Assembly: GCF_004770995.1 (NCBI RefSeq)
Contig: NZ_RQHW01000078.1
Location: forward strand, 62,001 to 126,000
Reading direction: 5' to 3'
Origin: Leptospira idonii
GTDB taxonomy: Bacteria; Spirochaetota; Leptospiria; Leptospirales; Leptospiraceae
Length of the DNA stretch: 64,000 nt
Shown here: piece by piece, positions 44,758 through 53,641 of the stretch
Layout of the letters: every line of letters starts with the position of its first letter
Position numbering within the stretch: position 1 is the stretch's first letter
The notes under the pieces: generated by a model
The model's input: the letters and a program-made list of their open reading frames with translations, nothing else
What the model was told of the DNA's origin: nothing
Databases searched by the model: none
Translations under genes and position numbers: made by a program

Positions 44758-45279
44758 ATGTCTCCTGAGCGAAGAAGAGCGATTCAAGCAATTGTAGACC
44801 GATTATTAGATTTTTTTCAAATCTCAATCCCTGTTGATTTAGAAAACTTAGTTGTGCAATTAGGGGGAAAAATCAATTATACTTCGCTTGAAAGCGATCT
44901 AGATGGTTTAATTCAAAAAGTCGGTTTTGCCTTCCAAATCAGCATCGATAACAATAAGCCCAAAAGCAGAAATAATTTTACTATTGCTCATGAACTTGGC
45001 CACCTTTTCTTACATATGGGTTTCCTAATCGATGACGATAAATGGAATTCTCTTGTTGATTTTAAAGACTCTTATGCACGTAAAGGCTTCTCCTTACAAG
45101 AAAGTGAAGCAAATGAATTTGCTGCATGCTTGCTAATGCCAAAAAATTTATTTATTAAGAAATGTTATGAACTCGAACAAAACGGGAAAGTAGATGTTTC
45201 TAAACTTTCTGAATACTTTAGTGTTTCGGCAGACGCTGCTGAAATGCGCGGAAAATGGCTTGGATTGTTTTCTTGGTAG
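44758..45279 (+). CDS. ImmA/IrrE-family metallopeptidase, without a helix-turn-helix
   Basis: The 173-residue protein has the zinc motif HELGH in NNFTIAHELGHLFLHMGFLI and a third ligand region in ESEANEFAACLLMPKNLFIK, the ImmA/IrrE layout (COG2856). ImmA cuts phage-type repressors and IrrE (PprI) cuts a DNA-damage repressor. Here the usual XRE domain and partner repressor gene are missing. The next gene, nine bases downstream, codes for a cyclase-Nudix fusion, so the two are likely cotranscribed and may form a sensor-protease pair. The region is AT-richer than the flanking shape genes, suggesting transfer. Confidence 0.88.
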   Translation: MSPERRRAIQAIVDRLLDFFQISIPVDLENLVVQLGGKINYTSLESDLDGLIQKVGFAFQISIDNNKPKSRNNFTIAHELGHLFLHMGFLIDDDKWNSLVDFKDSYARKGFSLQESEANEFAACLLMPKNLFIKKCYELEQNGKVDVSKLSEYFSVSADAAEMRGKWLGLFSW

Positions 45280-45288
45280 TTATTCCCA

Positions 45289-46689
45289 TTGGAGAGCAAT
45301 GAACAACGAAATTTACTTGATTTAAGCTTATCTTTAAAAAAAGAGAATATTGTAGAAGATCTAAGGAAAGGATCTTTATTTTATATATTCTTATCATTTG
45401 ATTTAGTAAACTCAACAGAGCTCAAAGAAAAATTCCCTACCGATTGGCATTTAACTATTCAAAGATTTTATCAACTAACTAATAAAGAAATTTCTTCAAA
45501 AATAGAAGATATTAAAGTTTGGAAATACTATGGTGATGAAATAATATTCTACTATAAACCCAAAACAATAGAAAGTATAATTGCTCTTTTCGAACTCGCA
45601 AGTTCTGCTTTAAAATCCATTATTGACGCTCTTCATAAGTTTAACGAAACTCAAAGAAAGCTAATTTCAGTTAAATCTGTGATTTGGTCGGCAAGTGTTG
45701 CTGAATCTGATAATCAAACTTACGATACACTAACCCCAAAAGAAAATCTACGTAATATACAAGTATCTTTGAATAGCTTTTACGATAAGCCTCTACTTGA
45801 TTTTATTGGTAGTGATATTGACTTAGGATTCAGAATCGCAAAATTTTCAATGCGAGAAAAAATTGTAGTCTCAGCAGAATTGATGTTTTTTCTACTAAAG
45901 GTCAATTTCGAAGCAAAATTAAAAAAATCGGAATTCTTGTCAAAATTCAGAATTATTGGATATGAGAAGTTAAAGGGAATATGGCTAGGAAGGCATTATC
46001 CAATAATTTGGTATTATGAAAACTGGGATAATATAAAAAATACTTTCTATTACGATGACAAGAAAGAATTTCCATTAGTTGAAAATATAGTTAATCAAAA
46101 CACTAAAAACATTGATGAATTAGAAAACATATTTGAGCAAGTTGAAAGATCATTTATTTATGATGAATTCAACGATGCATTTGAATATAACAAATCATTT
46201 ATAGACTCAGAAAGATATCTTTCTTTGTCAATGAATGCGAAGCTTGCCGAAGTTCATTGTGTTGCACTTGTATTTAATAAAGAAGGCAATCGTCTCTTAA
46301 TTGCAAAAAGGAAATCGACAAAAAAAAGATTCCCTGATATTTGGGAATTTGGCTGCTCACAACTAGAAAAGAACAAATCCTTAATTCAATCAATTGAATA
46401 TGGATACAAAGAAGATTTTGGGATTAATATAAAAGTAATAAACAGACTACCTTTTAGTGAATATGAAATTTTATCCGAAAATGAAGGGTGCATTCCCGGT
46501 TTTATTTATTTGGCAAAATTAATTGATGAAAATGCAGACATAAGACCCAATTGTGAAAAACATCAAGAAGTCAAATGGATATCAGAAAGCGATATTGAAG
46601 AATTAGATGAAATGCTCTTTGTCCCAGAAGCTAAATCAAATATGAAGAAAGGATTTGATTTAATCAAAAAACATTCAGGTCAATTGTAA
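45289..46689 (+). CDS. Nucleotide-cyclase-like domain fused to a degenerate Nudix domain
   Basis: The 466-residue protein has two parts. Residues about 28-245 resemble a class III cyclase: FYIFLSFDLVNSTELKEKFP and VWKYYGDEIIFYY keep metal ligands Asp38 and Asp83, and DFIGSDIDLGFRIAKF matches the transition-state helix with Arg182 kept but the usual Asn replaced by Asp178. Residues about 318-460 are a Nudix fold (EVHCVALVFNKEGNRLLIAK, RFPDIWEFGCSQLEKNK) whose box is altered: in my alignment the catalytic Arg-Glu pair is Tyr371-Gly372, with E375-D376 kept. It may make or sense a nucleotide signal, with Nudix as a binding module. Start TTG at 45289, codon use AT-rich. I know no named family with this fusion. 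Confidence 0.7.
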   Translation: MESNEQRNLLDLSLSLKKENIVEDLRKGSLFYIFLSFDLVNSTELKEKFPTDWHLTIQRFYQLTNKEISSKIEDIKVWKYYGDEIIFYYKPKTIESIIALFELASSALKSIIDALHKFNETQRKLISVKSVIWSASVAESDNQTYDTLTPKENLRNIQVSLNSFYDKPLLDFIGSDIDLGFRIAKFSMREKIVVSAELMFFLLKVNFEAKLKKSEFLSKFRIIGYEKLKGIWLGRHYPIIWYYENWDNIKNTFYYDDKKEFPLVENIVNQNTKNIDELENIFEQVERSFIYDEFNDAFEYNKSFIDSERYLSLSMNAKLAEVHCVALVFNKEGNRLLIAKRKSTKKRFPDIWEFGCSQLEKNKSLIQSIEYGYKEDFGINIKVINRLPFSEYEILSENEGCIPGFIYLAKLIDENADIRPNCEKHQEVKWISESDIEELDEMLFVPEAKSNMKKGFDLIKKHSGQL

Positions 46690-46695
46690 AGTTAT

Positions 46696-46902
46696 TTGTG
46701 GCCAACATACGCCAGAGGATTACTCATCCTCGATGCGACAGGAAGTAATTCGAATAGTTCCGTTTTATTCTATTTTCTCGATAAAAAAATACGAATCTAT
46801 CCAAACCTGACGGAAGATATCGATATAAAAACCGAAGGTTCTTTACTTTTTTCATTGTACAAAAACAATTTGAAAGGAGAATGGAATGGCTGGGAGACAT
46901 AA
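46696..46902 (+). CDS. Possible small gene, 68 codons, unknown
   Basis: A TTG at 46696 opens a frame coding for MWPTYARGLLILDATGSNSN, then SSVLFYFLDKKIRIYPNLTE and a short C-terminus. It follows the cyclase-Nudix gene by six bases and ends two bases before the next ATG, so it fits an operon. No ribosome site is obvious and no domain is recognised; it may be a remnant of a larger gene. Confidence 0.35.
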   Translation: MWPTYARGLLILDATGSNSNSSVLFYFLDKKIRIYPNLTEDIDIKTEGSLLFSLYKNNLKGEWNGWET

Positions 46903-46904
46903 TT

Positions 46905-47099
46905 ATGAACTTTAAAGATTTAGAAACACTTCTCGGTTTACATAAAGTATCACCAGGCAAATCCACTAACGAAGAAAAGGCCCTTTTAGCTGATTCCCTT
47001 GCGAAGATAAATGAAGAAATGCAAGAATTTTCACAAGCAAATAGAGCAGACAAAGCAGATGCACTTTTGAATGCGAGTAAAGCATTTTTAACCAGCTAA
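46905..47099 (+). CDS. Small helical protein, unknown
   Basis: The 64-residue protein MNFKDLETLLGLHKVSPGKS... is helical and highly charged (ALLADSLAKINEEMQEFSQA). GGGAGA lies eight bases upstream of the ATG at 46905, a good start. It might be an accessory to the neighbouring accessory genes. No domain is recognised. Confidence 0.55.
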   Translation: MNFKDLETLLGLHKVSPGKSTNEEKALLADSLAKINEEMQEFSQANRADKADALLNASKAFLTS

Positions 47100-47123
47100 C
47101 TAAACAAGTTTGCCATTAGGCGG

Positions 47124-48215
47124 ATGAACTCTAGTATATATAACATGAGATTACTACTGCAATGGACCGTTTTGATACCTACCCTCGCTTGGGGATTATT
47201 CTTTTCCGGACTCATCCCAGACAGCGACCTCTTTAAAGCCATAGCCAGCGTACTCTTGATCTTGAGTGTAATGTCGGGAGTACATCATTCCGAAATCATC
47301 GCCCATAGAGTAGGAGAACCTTATGGAACGATCATCCTTGCCATCGCAATCACAGTCATAGAAGTTTCCATCATCATCTCACTGATGATTTCTGGAGGAG
47401 AAGATTCCGTTTCTCTCGCAAGAGATACTGTCTACTCCGCAACGATGCTGATACTCAACGGTATTGTAGGCCTTTGTCTTTTCATAGGAGGACTGAAACA
47501 TCACGAACAAACCTTCTCTCAACATTCGGTAACCATCGCTCTTGTTTCACTCGTCTCCATCGTAGTCTTAACTCTTGTTGTCCCTACTTTCACGGAAAGC
47601 ATACACGGATCTTACTACTCGATTCCTCAGCTTGTTTTTGCATCGATCGCTTGTCTCATCATCTATGCCTTTTTCCTATTCGCACAAACCAAAAGACACA
47701 GAGAGTATTTTCTATCGGGAGAAGAAGAGGAAGAAAAAGAAAGCAGCGTTACGATCAGTAATTGGGTTTTAGGAACCAGCTTACTGTTTCTAGTCGTTAG
47801 TCTGGGAATCGTTGTATTATTAGCCAAAACCCTTTCTCCTTCCATCGAAAGGATCATCATTAGTTACGACTTACCTGTAACTCTAGTAGGAGTCATCATC
47901 GCTGCCATCATCTTACTTCCGGAAGGAGTTGCAGCGATCATCGCCGCAAGAAACAACAAACTTCAAACCAGTTTGAATTTATCACTCGGCTCCGCATTGG
48001 CAAGTATAGGACTGACCATTCCCAGTGTAGCGGTCGTTTGTGTTCTTTATGATATGAAAATCATTCTAGGACTTGATATCAAATCCATCATCTTACTGGG
48101 ATTATCCGTATTCACTGTAATGTTGTCTTTGAGTAGAGGAAGAAGCAATATAGTCTATGGAGTTGTGCTCCTAGTGAATTTGGCAGCGTTTATATTTTTG
48201 ATCATCTATCCTTAG
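47124..48215 (+). CDS. chaA: Calcium/proton antiporter, ChaA-like
   Basis: The 363-residue protein has about eleven hydrophobic segments with two copies of the CaCA alpha motif: EPYGTIILAIAITVIEVSII and ILLPEGVAAIIAARNNKLQT. An acidic cytoplasmic loop (GEEEEEKESSVTI) lies in the middle. This is the ChaA group of Ca2+(Na+)/H+ exchangers. The base composition resembles the core genome more than the genes on either side. It stands among small unknown genes between mreB and mreC. Confidence 0.88.
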   Translation: MNSSIYNMRLLLQWTVLIPTLAWGLFFSGLIPDSDLFKAIASVLLILSVMSGVHHSEIIAHRVGEPYGTIILAIAITVIEVSIIISLMISGGEDSVSLARDTVYSATMLILNGIVGLCLFIGGLKHHEQTFSQHSVTIALVSLVSIVVLTLVVPTFTESIHGSYYSIPQLVFASIACLIIYAFFLFAQTKRHREYFLSGEEEEEKESSVTISNWVLGTSLLFLVVSLGIVVLLAKTLSPSIERIIISYDLPVTLVGVIIAAIILLPEGVAAIIAARNNKLQTSLNLSLGSALASIGLTIPSVAVVCVLYDMKIILGLDIKSIILLGLSVFTVMLSLSRGRSNIVYGVVLLVNLAAFIFLIIYP

Positions 48216-48343
48216 ATTCGGGAAAAAATTTTTCCATTTTATGTCTCGTTTTGTGCTGTACGACAATTATTGGCATTATAGATTTCTACAAAGAACCTCA
48301 CCGAATCTATTTTCACTGCACTCAAATCGATAGGTTTTCTGGA

Positions 48344-48556
48344 ATGGCAAAGATTATGGAAAATATTCTGAAAGATGCTAGCCAGGAATCCATCCAAGCG
48401 GGAGAAAAATTCATCCATAGGATTAAATCAGGAATCCTAAAAAAGAATACACTTCCGAACAAATCAGATGATTATCCTTTGGAAAAGGCATCCAAAAATT
48501 ACAAAGCATACTTAGAGTCGGAAGACTTTGCCGATTTAATCAATCAGCCAAAATAA
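48344..48556 (+). CDS. Small hydrophilic protein, first of a two-gene pair
   Basis: From the ATG at 48344 the protein has 70 residues: MAKIMENILKDASQESIQAG, EKFIHRIKSGILKKNTLP, then a C-terminus with ASKNYKAYLESEDFADLINQ. The frame extends upstream to 48251, but that part has uncommon composition (Cys, His, Ile). AGG lies a few bases upstream. The partner gene starts nine bases after its stop. No family is recognised. Confidence 0.5.
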   Translation: MAKIMENILKDASQESIQAGEKFIHRIKSGILKKNTLPNKSDDYPLEKASKNYKAYLESEDFADLINQPK

Positions 48557-48565
48557 GATAAAATC

Positions 48566-49078
48566 TTGAATCGATTTATCTTTGTAAGAGAAAAGGCAAT
48601 CGATTTTTTAAATCGAATCTGCAAAGCTCATTCACTCAATTTTAATGAAGTCTTTTCTATAAATGATGCACTTATCGAAGAAGCTGTCGTTGATTATTTT
48701 GCCGATTTAATACGTCTGAAAGAATTTCATAATATTGAGAAAGCTAAACCACAGAAAGTAGCGGCATATACTTCCTACTGGGTCTTTAGAAGAAAGCCGA
48801 TTCAATGGATCAGTAACCCTGATGATGATTTATTACTTAGATTTCCAAATATTAAATTCATCAACGAACTATTTGCTTATACCTTGCTGATCAATTTGGT
48901 TTTTGATGAAAAAAGCCGCTTTGCAGATTCTAATCCAAGATATAAGGTTTTTAGGGATTTGCTAATGTATAACTTTATGTACAGACAGTTGAATTCTCAA
49001 ATATTAGAACTAGTCATCGTTGCACTTAGTACAGATCCTAATCGTGCGTTTTTAACAGAAACAGAACATTCGGAATAA
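48566..49078 (+). CDS. Unknown helical protein, second of a two-gene pair
   Basis: The 170-residue protein begins at a TTG (48566) with MNRFIFVREKAIDFLNRICK and continues ALIEEAVVDYFADLIRLKEF, PQKVAAYTSYWVFRRKPIQW and LINLVFDEKSRFADSNPRYK. It is helical, soluble, rich in Phe, Tyr and Arg, and AT-rich in coding. I do not recognise a domain. Two small adjacent genes of unequal size, AT-rich and separated from housekeeping genes, can be toxin-antitoxin or abortive-infection modules, but no known motif is present. Confidence 0.6.
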   Translation: MNRFIFVREKAIDFLNRICKAHSLNFNEVFSINDALIEEAVVDYFADLIRLKEFHNIEKAKPQKVAAYTSYWVFRRKPIQWISNPDDDLLLRFPNIKFINELFAYTLLINLVFDEKSRFADSNPRYKVFRDLLMYNFMYRQLNSQILELVIVALSTDPNRAFLTETEHSE

Positions 49079-49157
49079 AGTTTTATATTCTATAATTTTT
49101 TTACTTTACATTCCTTTTTCATTCCACTACCTTCCTGCTCTAACCCAAGGAGGTTCC

Positions 49158-49619
49158 ATGAAACACAATCGAATTTCGTTATATGCAAGTATAACTCTAC
49201 TCTTCATATTTTCTAGCATCTATTCTCAAAAAGGTGTTAAAGGGGGAGATTACCAACAAGTACCTAGTTACACTGGACCTACCAACGGCCAACAGGCACC
49301 CGTATACCAAGAACCAAACGGCGGATTCTCCAAAAGCATCGCTGGACGATGGAACTGTGGAGACTTGGGAACCATGGTGCTCAAACAAAACGGAAAAAAA
49401 ATTACAGGCACCTACACCAATAACGGTGGCACAGTCGCTGGTACAATCTCGGACAATTATGTTTCCGGAAACTGGACGGAAAATGACGGATCTTATGGGG
49501 AATTTGAATGGCAAGTTTCCATCGAAAGGAAATCACCGAAACCTACACACCTAAGAGGGCATTGGAAAAATCATGATGAAGCCGATTGGGAAGATGAATG
49601 GGTCTGCACAGACCGTTAA
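49158..49619 (+). CDS. Small secreted protein
   Basis: The 153-residue protein has a signal peptide (MKHNRISLYASITLLFIFSS) and a short beta-rich domain: AGRWNCGDLGTMVLKQNGKK, ITGTYTNNGGTVAGTISDNY, VSGNWTENDGSYGEFEWQVS. Repeated 'G-x-W' and 'G-T' strands recall lipocalin-like or avidin-like small barrels. A pair of Cys (NCGDLG and VCTDR) may close the fold. It is periplasmic or surface-exposed; ligand unknown. AAGGAGG precedes the ATG by six bases, a strong start. Confidence 0.75.
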   Translation: MKHNRISLYASITLLFIFSSIYSQKGVKGGDYQQVPSYTGPTNGQQAPVYQEPNGGFSKSIAGRWNCGDLGTMVLKQNGKKITGTYTNNGGTVAGTISDNYVSGNWTENDGSYGEFEWQVSIERKSPKPTHLRGHWKNHDEADWEDEWVCTDR

Positions 49620-49649
49620 TCCAATCTAAAAAACAATAAAGATCTCCAA

Positions 49650-49690
49650 AAGACTGCCTTGCCGAAAGAAGCTGGGCAGTCCTTCTCTTG
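49650..49690 (+). terminator. Terminator after the small secreted protein gene
   Basis: GACTGCC (49652-49658) pairs with GGCAGTC (49675-49681), followed by CTTCTCTT. Confidence 0.55.
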
Positions 49691-50024
49691 AATCCTTCTG
49701 CCGAGTTTTCCCTTCCCCAAGCACCGTCTTTTCCCCATTCTGCTCTAAACCTCGCTCTCAAACGTAGGAGGTACTACAAAATACCAGAAATCCCCAGCCT
49801 TAAACTTATTTCCCTGGGCGCCTTTCCGGCCATCAGTCGACGAGGGCGCTCCTTCTGTCCGGGGCGCATGGTAGGTACCACAAATCTCGGCAGCTCCTCC
49901 CTTGCCCCCTACCCTCTCCCTAAATTGTGGTACCTACCAAAACCCAAGCCTGTCCCAAAAATCCCGACCTAAGATAACCGGCTTGAAATATTCTTTCCCT
50001 TGAATTTAATGTGACATAATACCA
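49691..50024 (+). other. Gene-free stretch before mreC
   Basis: C-rich, without a supported gene; a 94-codon open frame at 49688-49972 has runs of Pro, Ser and Arg typical of chance. It contains the 15-base inverted repeat listed next, and probably the promoter of the mreC operon. Confidence 0.5.
49869..49939. repeat. Perfect 15-base inverted repeat upstream of mreC
   Basis: TGGTAGGTACCACAA at 49869-49883 is the exact reverse complement of 49925-49939, with 41 bases between. It could form a stem in RNA or be a protein site; no gene lies between the arms. Confidence 0.85.
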
Positions 50025-51191
50025 ATGATTTGGAACCGATTTAGCCGCAACGGAGAAGCACTTTCCTTAGGATTCGTATTCCTATTCTCCTTCACCTCAC
50101 TGATCTGGAACGGGAATTTTATGGTCAGAGGAATCGCCACCTTTCAAGGTGTAGGTGACTTTTTCTCGGGCTCATTCGATTCCTTCGGAAGTTTGATCAA
50201 AAGTTCATACAACAAACTTGAGTCATTCGAAAGAGTCAGGGAAGAAAGGGATTCCTGCCTGAACGTCATGGAGGAATACCGCCAATTGTCCAAAGACGTA
50301 GACCGATTGAAGGCGGAAAATGCCATCCTAAGACAAGAGTTAAACTTTCCTCTTCGAAGCGATTATCCTTCCGTTCGAGCGGAAGTCCTCAGCGTAAGGC
50401 TGAACGCAATCTACAGAACCATCATCATCAATAAAGGAAGTGAAGTAGGAATCAAACCTTACATGCCTGTCGTAGCACGTGCGCTAGACGATAAAGGCAA
50501 ATTCACGGAAGCACTCGTAGGAAAAATCATCGCAGTCTCCAAAGGTTCCGCAGTCGTACAACCTTTGATCAATTCCAACTTCTCTATGGGAGTCGCAGTG
50601 CCGGGCACGAACCTTTGGGCTTCTCTCAACGGAAACAGCGGTCGAGGAACGGAAGTTTTGTTAGACTATATCGATTCAGGAATCGTAATCGATCCGAAAG
50701 CGATCGGTTCCTTTCCTATGGGTCCTGTACAGCCGAACAATACCGGAGGAAATTCTTTCTTCACGGAAGGTTTCAGTAAAATCGGAAAACCGGTATTCAG
50801 TTCCGGAGGATCAGGAGTTTATCCTCCCGGCATTCCTGTGGGAATCATCGTAGAAGAAGGAGCCAGAAACGGATCCTTTAAGACGGCTTATGTGAGACCT
50901 TTCGTGGAATTCGACAACATCCAAAACGTAATCGTGCTGAAGAAACTTCCGGAAAAATGGAGAGAAGAATGGCCTGCGGAAAAAACGATTCAAATCGAAG
51001 GCCCTTATTTCGGAGAAATCGATTTTCCTAGAGAAAAAGACAATACTCCGAAACAACAAAACATCCGTAAACCGACGCAAGGAACAAACACAAGGTCGAA
51101 TCAAAATACGGGAAGAGAATCGACAACTAACCCTACTACTACGACCACAACTCCTCCAGCAGATAACACTCCAGGGGAGGCAAATCCATGA
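50025..51191 (+). CDS. mreC: Rod-shape protein MreC
   Basis: The 388-residue protein has one N-terminal membrane segment ([20 protein letters not shown]), a coiled coil ([20 protein letters not shown], which is the dimerisation helix), and two beta-barrel lobes of the MreC fold ([39 protein letters not shown]). A long Asn/Thr/Pro-rich tail at the C-terminus ([18 protein letters not shown]...) is species-variable. It is the first gene of the mreC-mreD-mrdA-rodA operon, overlapping mreD by four bases. It links PBP2 and RodA to MreB filaments. Confidence 0.92.
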   Translation: MIWNRFSRNGEALSLGFVFLFSFTSLIWNGNFMVRGIATFQGVGDFFSGSFDSFGSLIKSSYNKLESFERVREERDSCLNVMEEYRQLSKDVDRLKAENAILRQELNFPLRSDYPSVRAEVLSVRLNAIYRTIIINKGSEVGIKPYMPVVARALDDKGKFTEALVGKIIAVSKGSAVVQPLINSNFSMGVAVPGTNLWASLNGNSGRGTEVLLDYIDSGIVIDPKAIGSFPMGPVQPNNTGGNSFFTEGFSKIGKPVFSSGGSGVYPPGIPVGIIVEEGARNGSFKTAYVRPFVEFDNIQNVIVLKKLPEKWREEWPAEKTIQIEGPYFGEIDFPREKDNTPKQQNIRKPTQGTNTRSNQNTGRESTTNPTTTTTTPPADNTPGEANP

Positions 51192-51703
51192 TCCTAGATA
51201 AAGTATTCATCGTTGTGGGAATGTTATTGTCCCACTTTCTCAACGGCTCCAACATATTCGAATTAGGAAATGCGATTCGTCCGGACTTTATGGTCATCTT
51301 CGTCATTTTCTTTGCGTTCCGCAAAGGAGCCATGTACGGACTTTGGCTGGGATTTTTCGGAGGCCTTCTCACCGATACATCCTTAGGCGGAGAAATCGGT
51401 GCGGACAATGCAGTGTATTATAAGATAGGACTGCACTCATTATCCTATTCCATTATAGGTTACATCATAGGTAAAGTGACAAGAAATGCATACACAGAAA
51501 ACTATATATCCATCACAATCTATGTAATGGGTTTCACTTTCTTATCCAGAGTGATCACTTATTTTCTTTTCTGGATGTTCTTTCACTCGAATCATTCCTA
51601 TTCCTTTATTTATGTATCTTTATACAATGCATTCATCGGCCCCGCACTTTTCTTTTTCTTCACATGGGCCTACCGATTGGATCCGGATGAGGTGAGGCAA
51701 TGA
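51188..51703 (+). CDS. mreD: Rod-shape protein MreD
   Basis: The 171-residue protein has five hydrophobic segments and [20 protein letters not shown], then [20 protein letters not shown], the recognised MreD pattern. It is an integral membrane partner of MreC. Start and end overlap mreC and mrdA by four bases (ATGA), so translation is coupled. Confidence 0.9.
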   Translation: MILDKVFIVVGMLLSHFLNGSNIFELGNAIRPDFMVIFVIFFAFRKGAMYGLWLGFFGGLLTDTSLGGEIGADNAVYYKIGLHSLSYSIIGYIIGKVTRNAYTENYISITIYVMGFTFLSRVITYFLFWMFFHSNHSYSFIYVSLYNAFIGPALFFFFTWAYRLDPDEVRQ

Positions 51704-53640
51704 GTCAATCCGCATCCGAGTTTCGTTTAGAAAATTCATTCCGAAGAAGACTTTATTTCTTCACTGGAATGATCGTATTCACACTTACTGCATACATCCT
51801 TCAGTTATTCAATCTGCAAGTGATCCAAGGAAGTGAAAACTCCCTAAAAGCGGAACGTTTCGTAAGAAGAAGTGAGTCTATCCCTGCGGACAGAGGGCAA
51901 ATTTTCGACAGAAACTTCCTAACACCGGAAACTTCCCAGCCTCTCGTTTCCAACTCAGCCTCGTTAGATGTAATTCTCAACACAAGCCTTCTGAAAAACG
52001 ATCCCAAAAAGGTAAAAGAATTCATCTATCGTTTCTGTGAAGCTCTTTCCATCCCGATCGCTTACTTCGAAAAAGACCTCCAAGAAAACCGTTTGATCAA
52101 AAAGATCAGAACCAGAGAACCTTTCGTGCTTCTGGAAGGAATTTCGAGAGAGCAACAGGAAAGGATCTTAGTTCTCGATAACATCAATCGTTATGTTTAT
52201 TTAGTTTCCTCTCCTGCAAGAGTCTATCACATGGGACCCGCTCTTGCGCATGTTTCCGGTTATGTGGGAAAACCGACAACCAGCGATATTCAGGAAAAAG
52301 AAATCAAATCCTATCAATTGGTGGGAAAAGGAGGGATAGAATCCCTTTATGACACCATCCTAAGAGGGCAAGACGGTTTCCGAATCCAAAAAAGAAATAC
52401 GGAAGGAAACATCGAAGAAGAAAGAGTCATAGAACATTCCGTTCCGGGAAACAACCTCATTCTAACGATCGACAGAGACATGCAGATCGCCGCCTATAAA
52501 GCGCTGAAAGGAGTAAGAGGAACAGTTCTAGCCCTTCGTCCCACAACCGGCGAAATTCTTGCAATGGCGTCCAACCCTTCCTACGATCCGAACATTCTGT
52601 CCGGTAAAAACAAATTGGACAGATCCAATCACTTCGTAAGGGTCACAAACAACGGAGGGTTCTTAAATTTAGGAATCCAGTCGAAATTCCCTCCCGCATC
52701 CACATACAAAGTGCTCGTGGCGCTCGCAGCAATGGAGAGCGAACATAAAATCAATTACGATCCCAAACAAACCTTTTCCTGCCCTGCGAGCTTCACTCTC
52801 AAGTCCACATTCAAAGGAGTTCCGGATCAGGTATTCTTGAACTGGGACAAAAAAAATCACGGAGAACTCAATCTAGCGCAAGCGATCGAAAAATCGAACT
52901 CGGTATATTTCTATCAACTGGGATATAAGTTGGGAGCGGAACCGATCCTCGCCTACTCAAGATTATTCGGTTTGGATAAAAAAACGGGAGTCGATCTTCC
53001 TGGTGAAATCACAGGTTTCATTCCTAGTTCCGAATGGAAAAAAAGAACCTATGGAAACAAATGGTTCGACGGAGACACGGTCAACCTTTCCATCGGGCAA
53101 GGGTTTTTATCGGTCACTCCTTTGGAGATGGCTCTCTTCTATATGGCAATCATCAACAACGGAAAAATCTATAAACCGTACATTGTGTCCGAAATCCGCA
53201 GCCCTCTTGACAACTCAATCGTTCAAAAAACGGAACCGAGCATCCTAAGAGACATTCCTTTGAAAAAGTCCACTGTGGAAGCCCTCAAAGAAGGACTCTA
53301 CCTGGTAGGATATTCAGGAACCGCTTCAGGAGTACTCAACTCCTCCAGCCTCCCCGAGATTGCAGGAAAAACGGGAACAGCGCAAACAAGAAGAAGAGGA
53401 GCCTCCTCCTCCAACCACGCTTGGTTTATCGGTTATGCACCGTTCAACGCACCTCCGGAAAAACAGATTCTGGTGGCCGCTTTCGTAGAATATGGTGTAG
53501 GTGGTGCCGCATCAGCCGCCCCTGCCGCCAGAGAAATATTTAAAGCAGCATTCCCTCCCGGTTCTTATCCTAGAACGGATAGAACGAGAGCGAAGACGAT
53601 GATGGAAGAAGAAGCTCCTGTTGAGGAGGAAGCATTTTAA
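51700..53640 (+). CDS. mrdA: Penicillin-binding protein 2 (peptidoglycan transpeptidase)
   Basis: The 646-residue protein has one membrane anchor, the PBP dimerisation region with [19 protein letters not shown], and the transpeptidase domain with the SXXK motif ([13 protein letters not shown]), the SXN-like motif ([14 protein letters not shown]) and KTGTAQ ([14 protein letters not shown]). It cross-links peptidoglycan during elongation, together with RodA. An acidic C-terminal tail ([13 protein letters not shown]) is extra. It sits between mreD and rodA in the operon. Confidence 0.95.
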   Translation: MSQSASEFRLENSFRRRLYFFTGMIVFTLTAYILQLFNLQVIQGSENSLKAERFVRRSESIPADRGQIFDRNFLTPETSQPLVSNSASLDVILNTSLLKNDPKKVKEFIYRFCEALSIPIAYFEKDLQENRLIKKIRTREPFVLLEGISREQQERILVLDNINRYVYLVSSPARVYHMGPALAHVSGYVGKPTTSDIQEKEIKSYQLVGKGGIESLYDTILRGQDGFRIQKRNTEGNIEEERVIEHSVPGNNLILTIDRDMQIAAYKALKGVRGTVLALRPTTGEILAMASNPSYDPNILSGKNKLDRSNHFVRVTNNGGFLNLGIQSKFPPASTYKVLVALAAMESEHKINYDPKQTFSCPASFTLKSTFKGVPDQVFLNWDKKNHGELNLAQAIEKSNSVYFYQLGYKLGAEPILAYSRLFGLDKKTGVDLPGEITGFIPSSEWKKRTYGNKWFDGDTVNLSIGQGFLSVTPLEMALFYMAIINNGKIYKPYIVSEIRSPLDNSIVQKTEPSILRDIPLKKSTVEALKEGLYLVGYSGTASGVLNSSSLPEIAGKTGTAQTRRRGASSSNHAWFIGYAPFNAPPEKQILVAAFVEYGVGGAASAAPAAREIFKAAFPPGSYPRTDRTRAKTMMEEEAPVEEEAF

Positions 53641-53641
53641 T

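Noticed and set aside
44505..49870. Possible inverted terminal sequences around the accessory genes (GCCCTCG near 44520 and its near-complement near 49845)
   Set aside because: Only about seven or eight bases match; this is expected by chance in GC-rich stretches.
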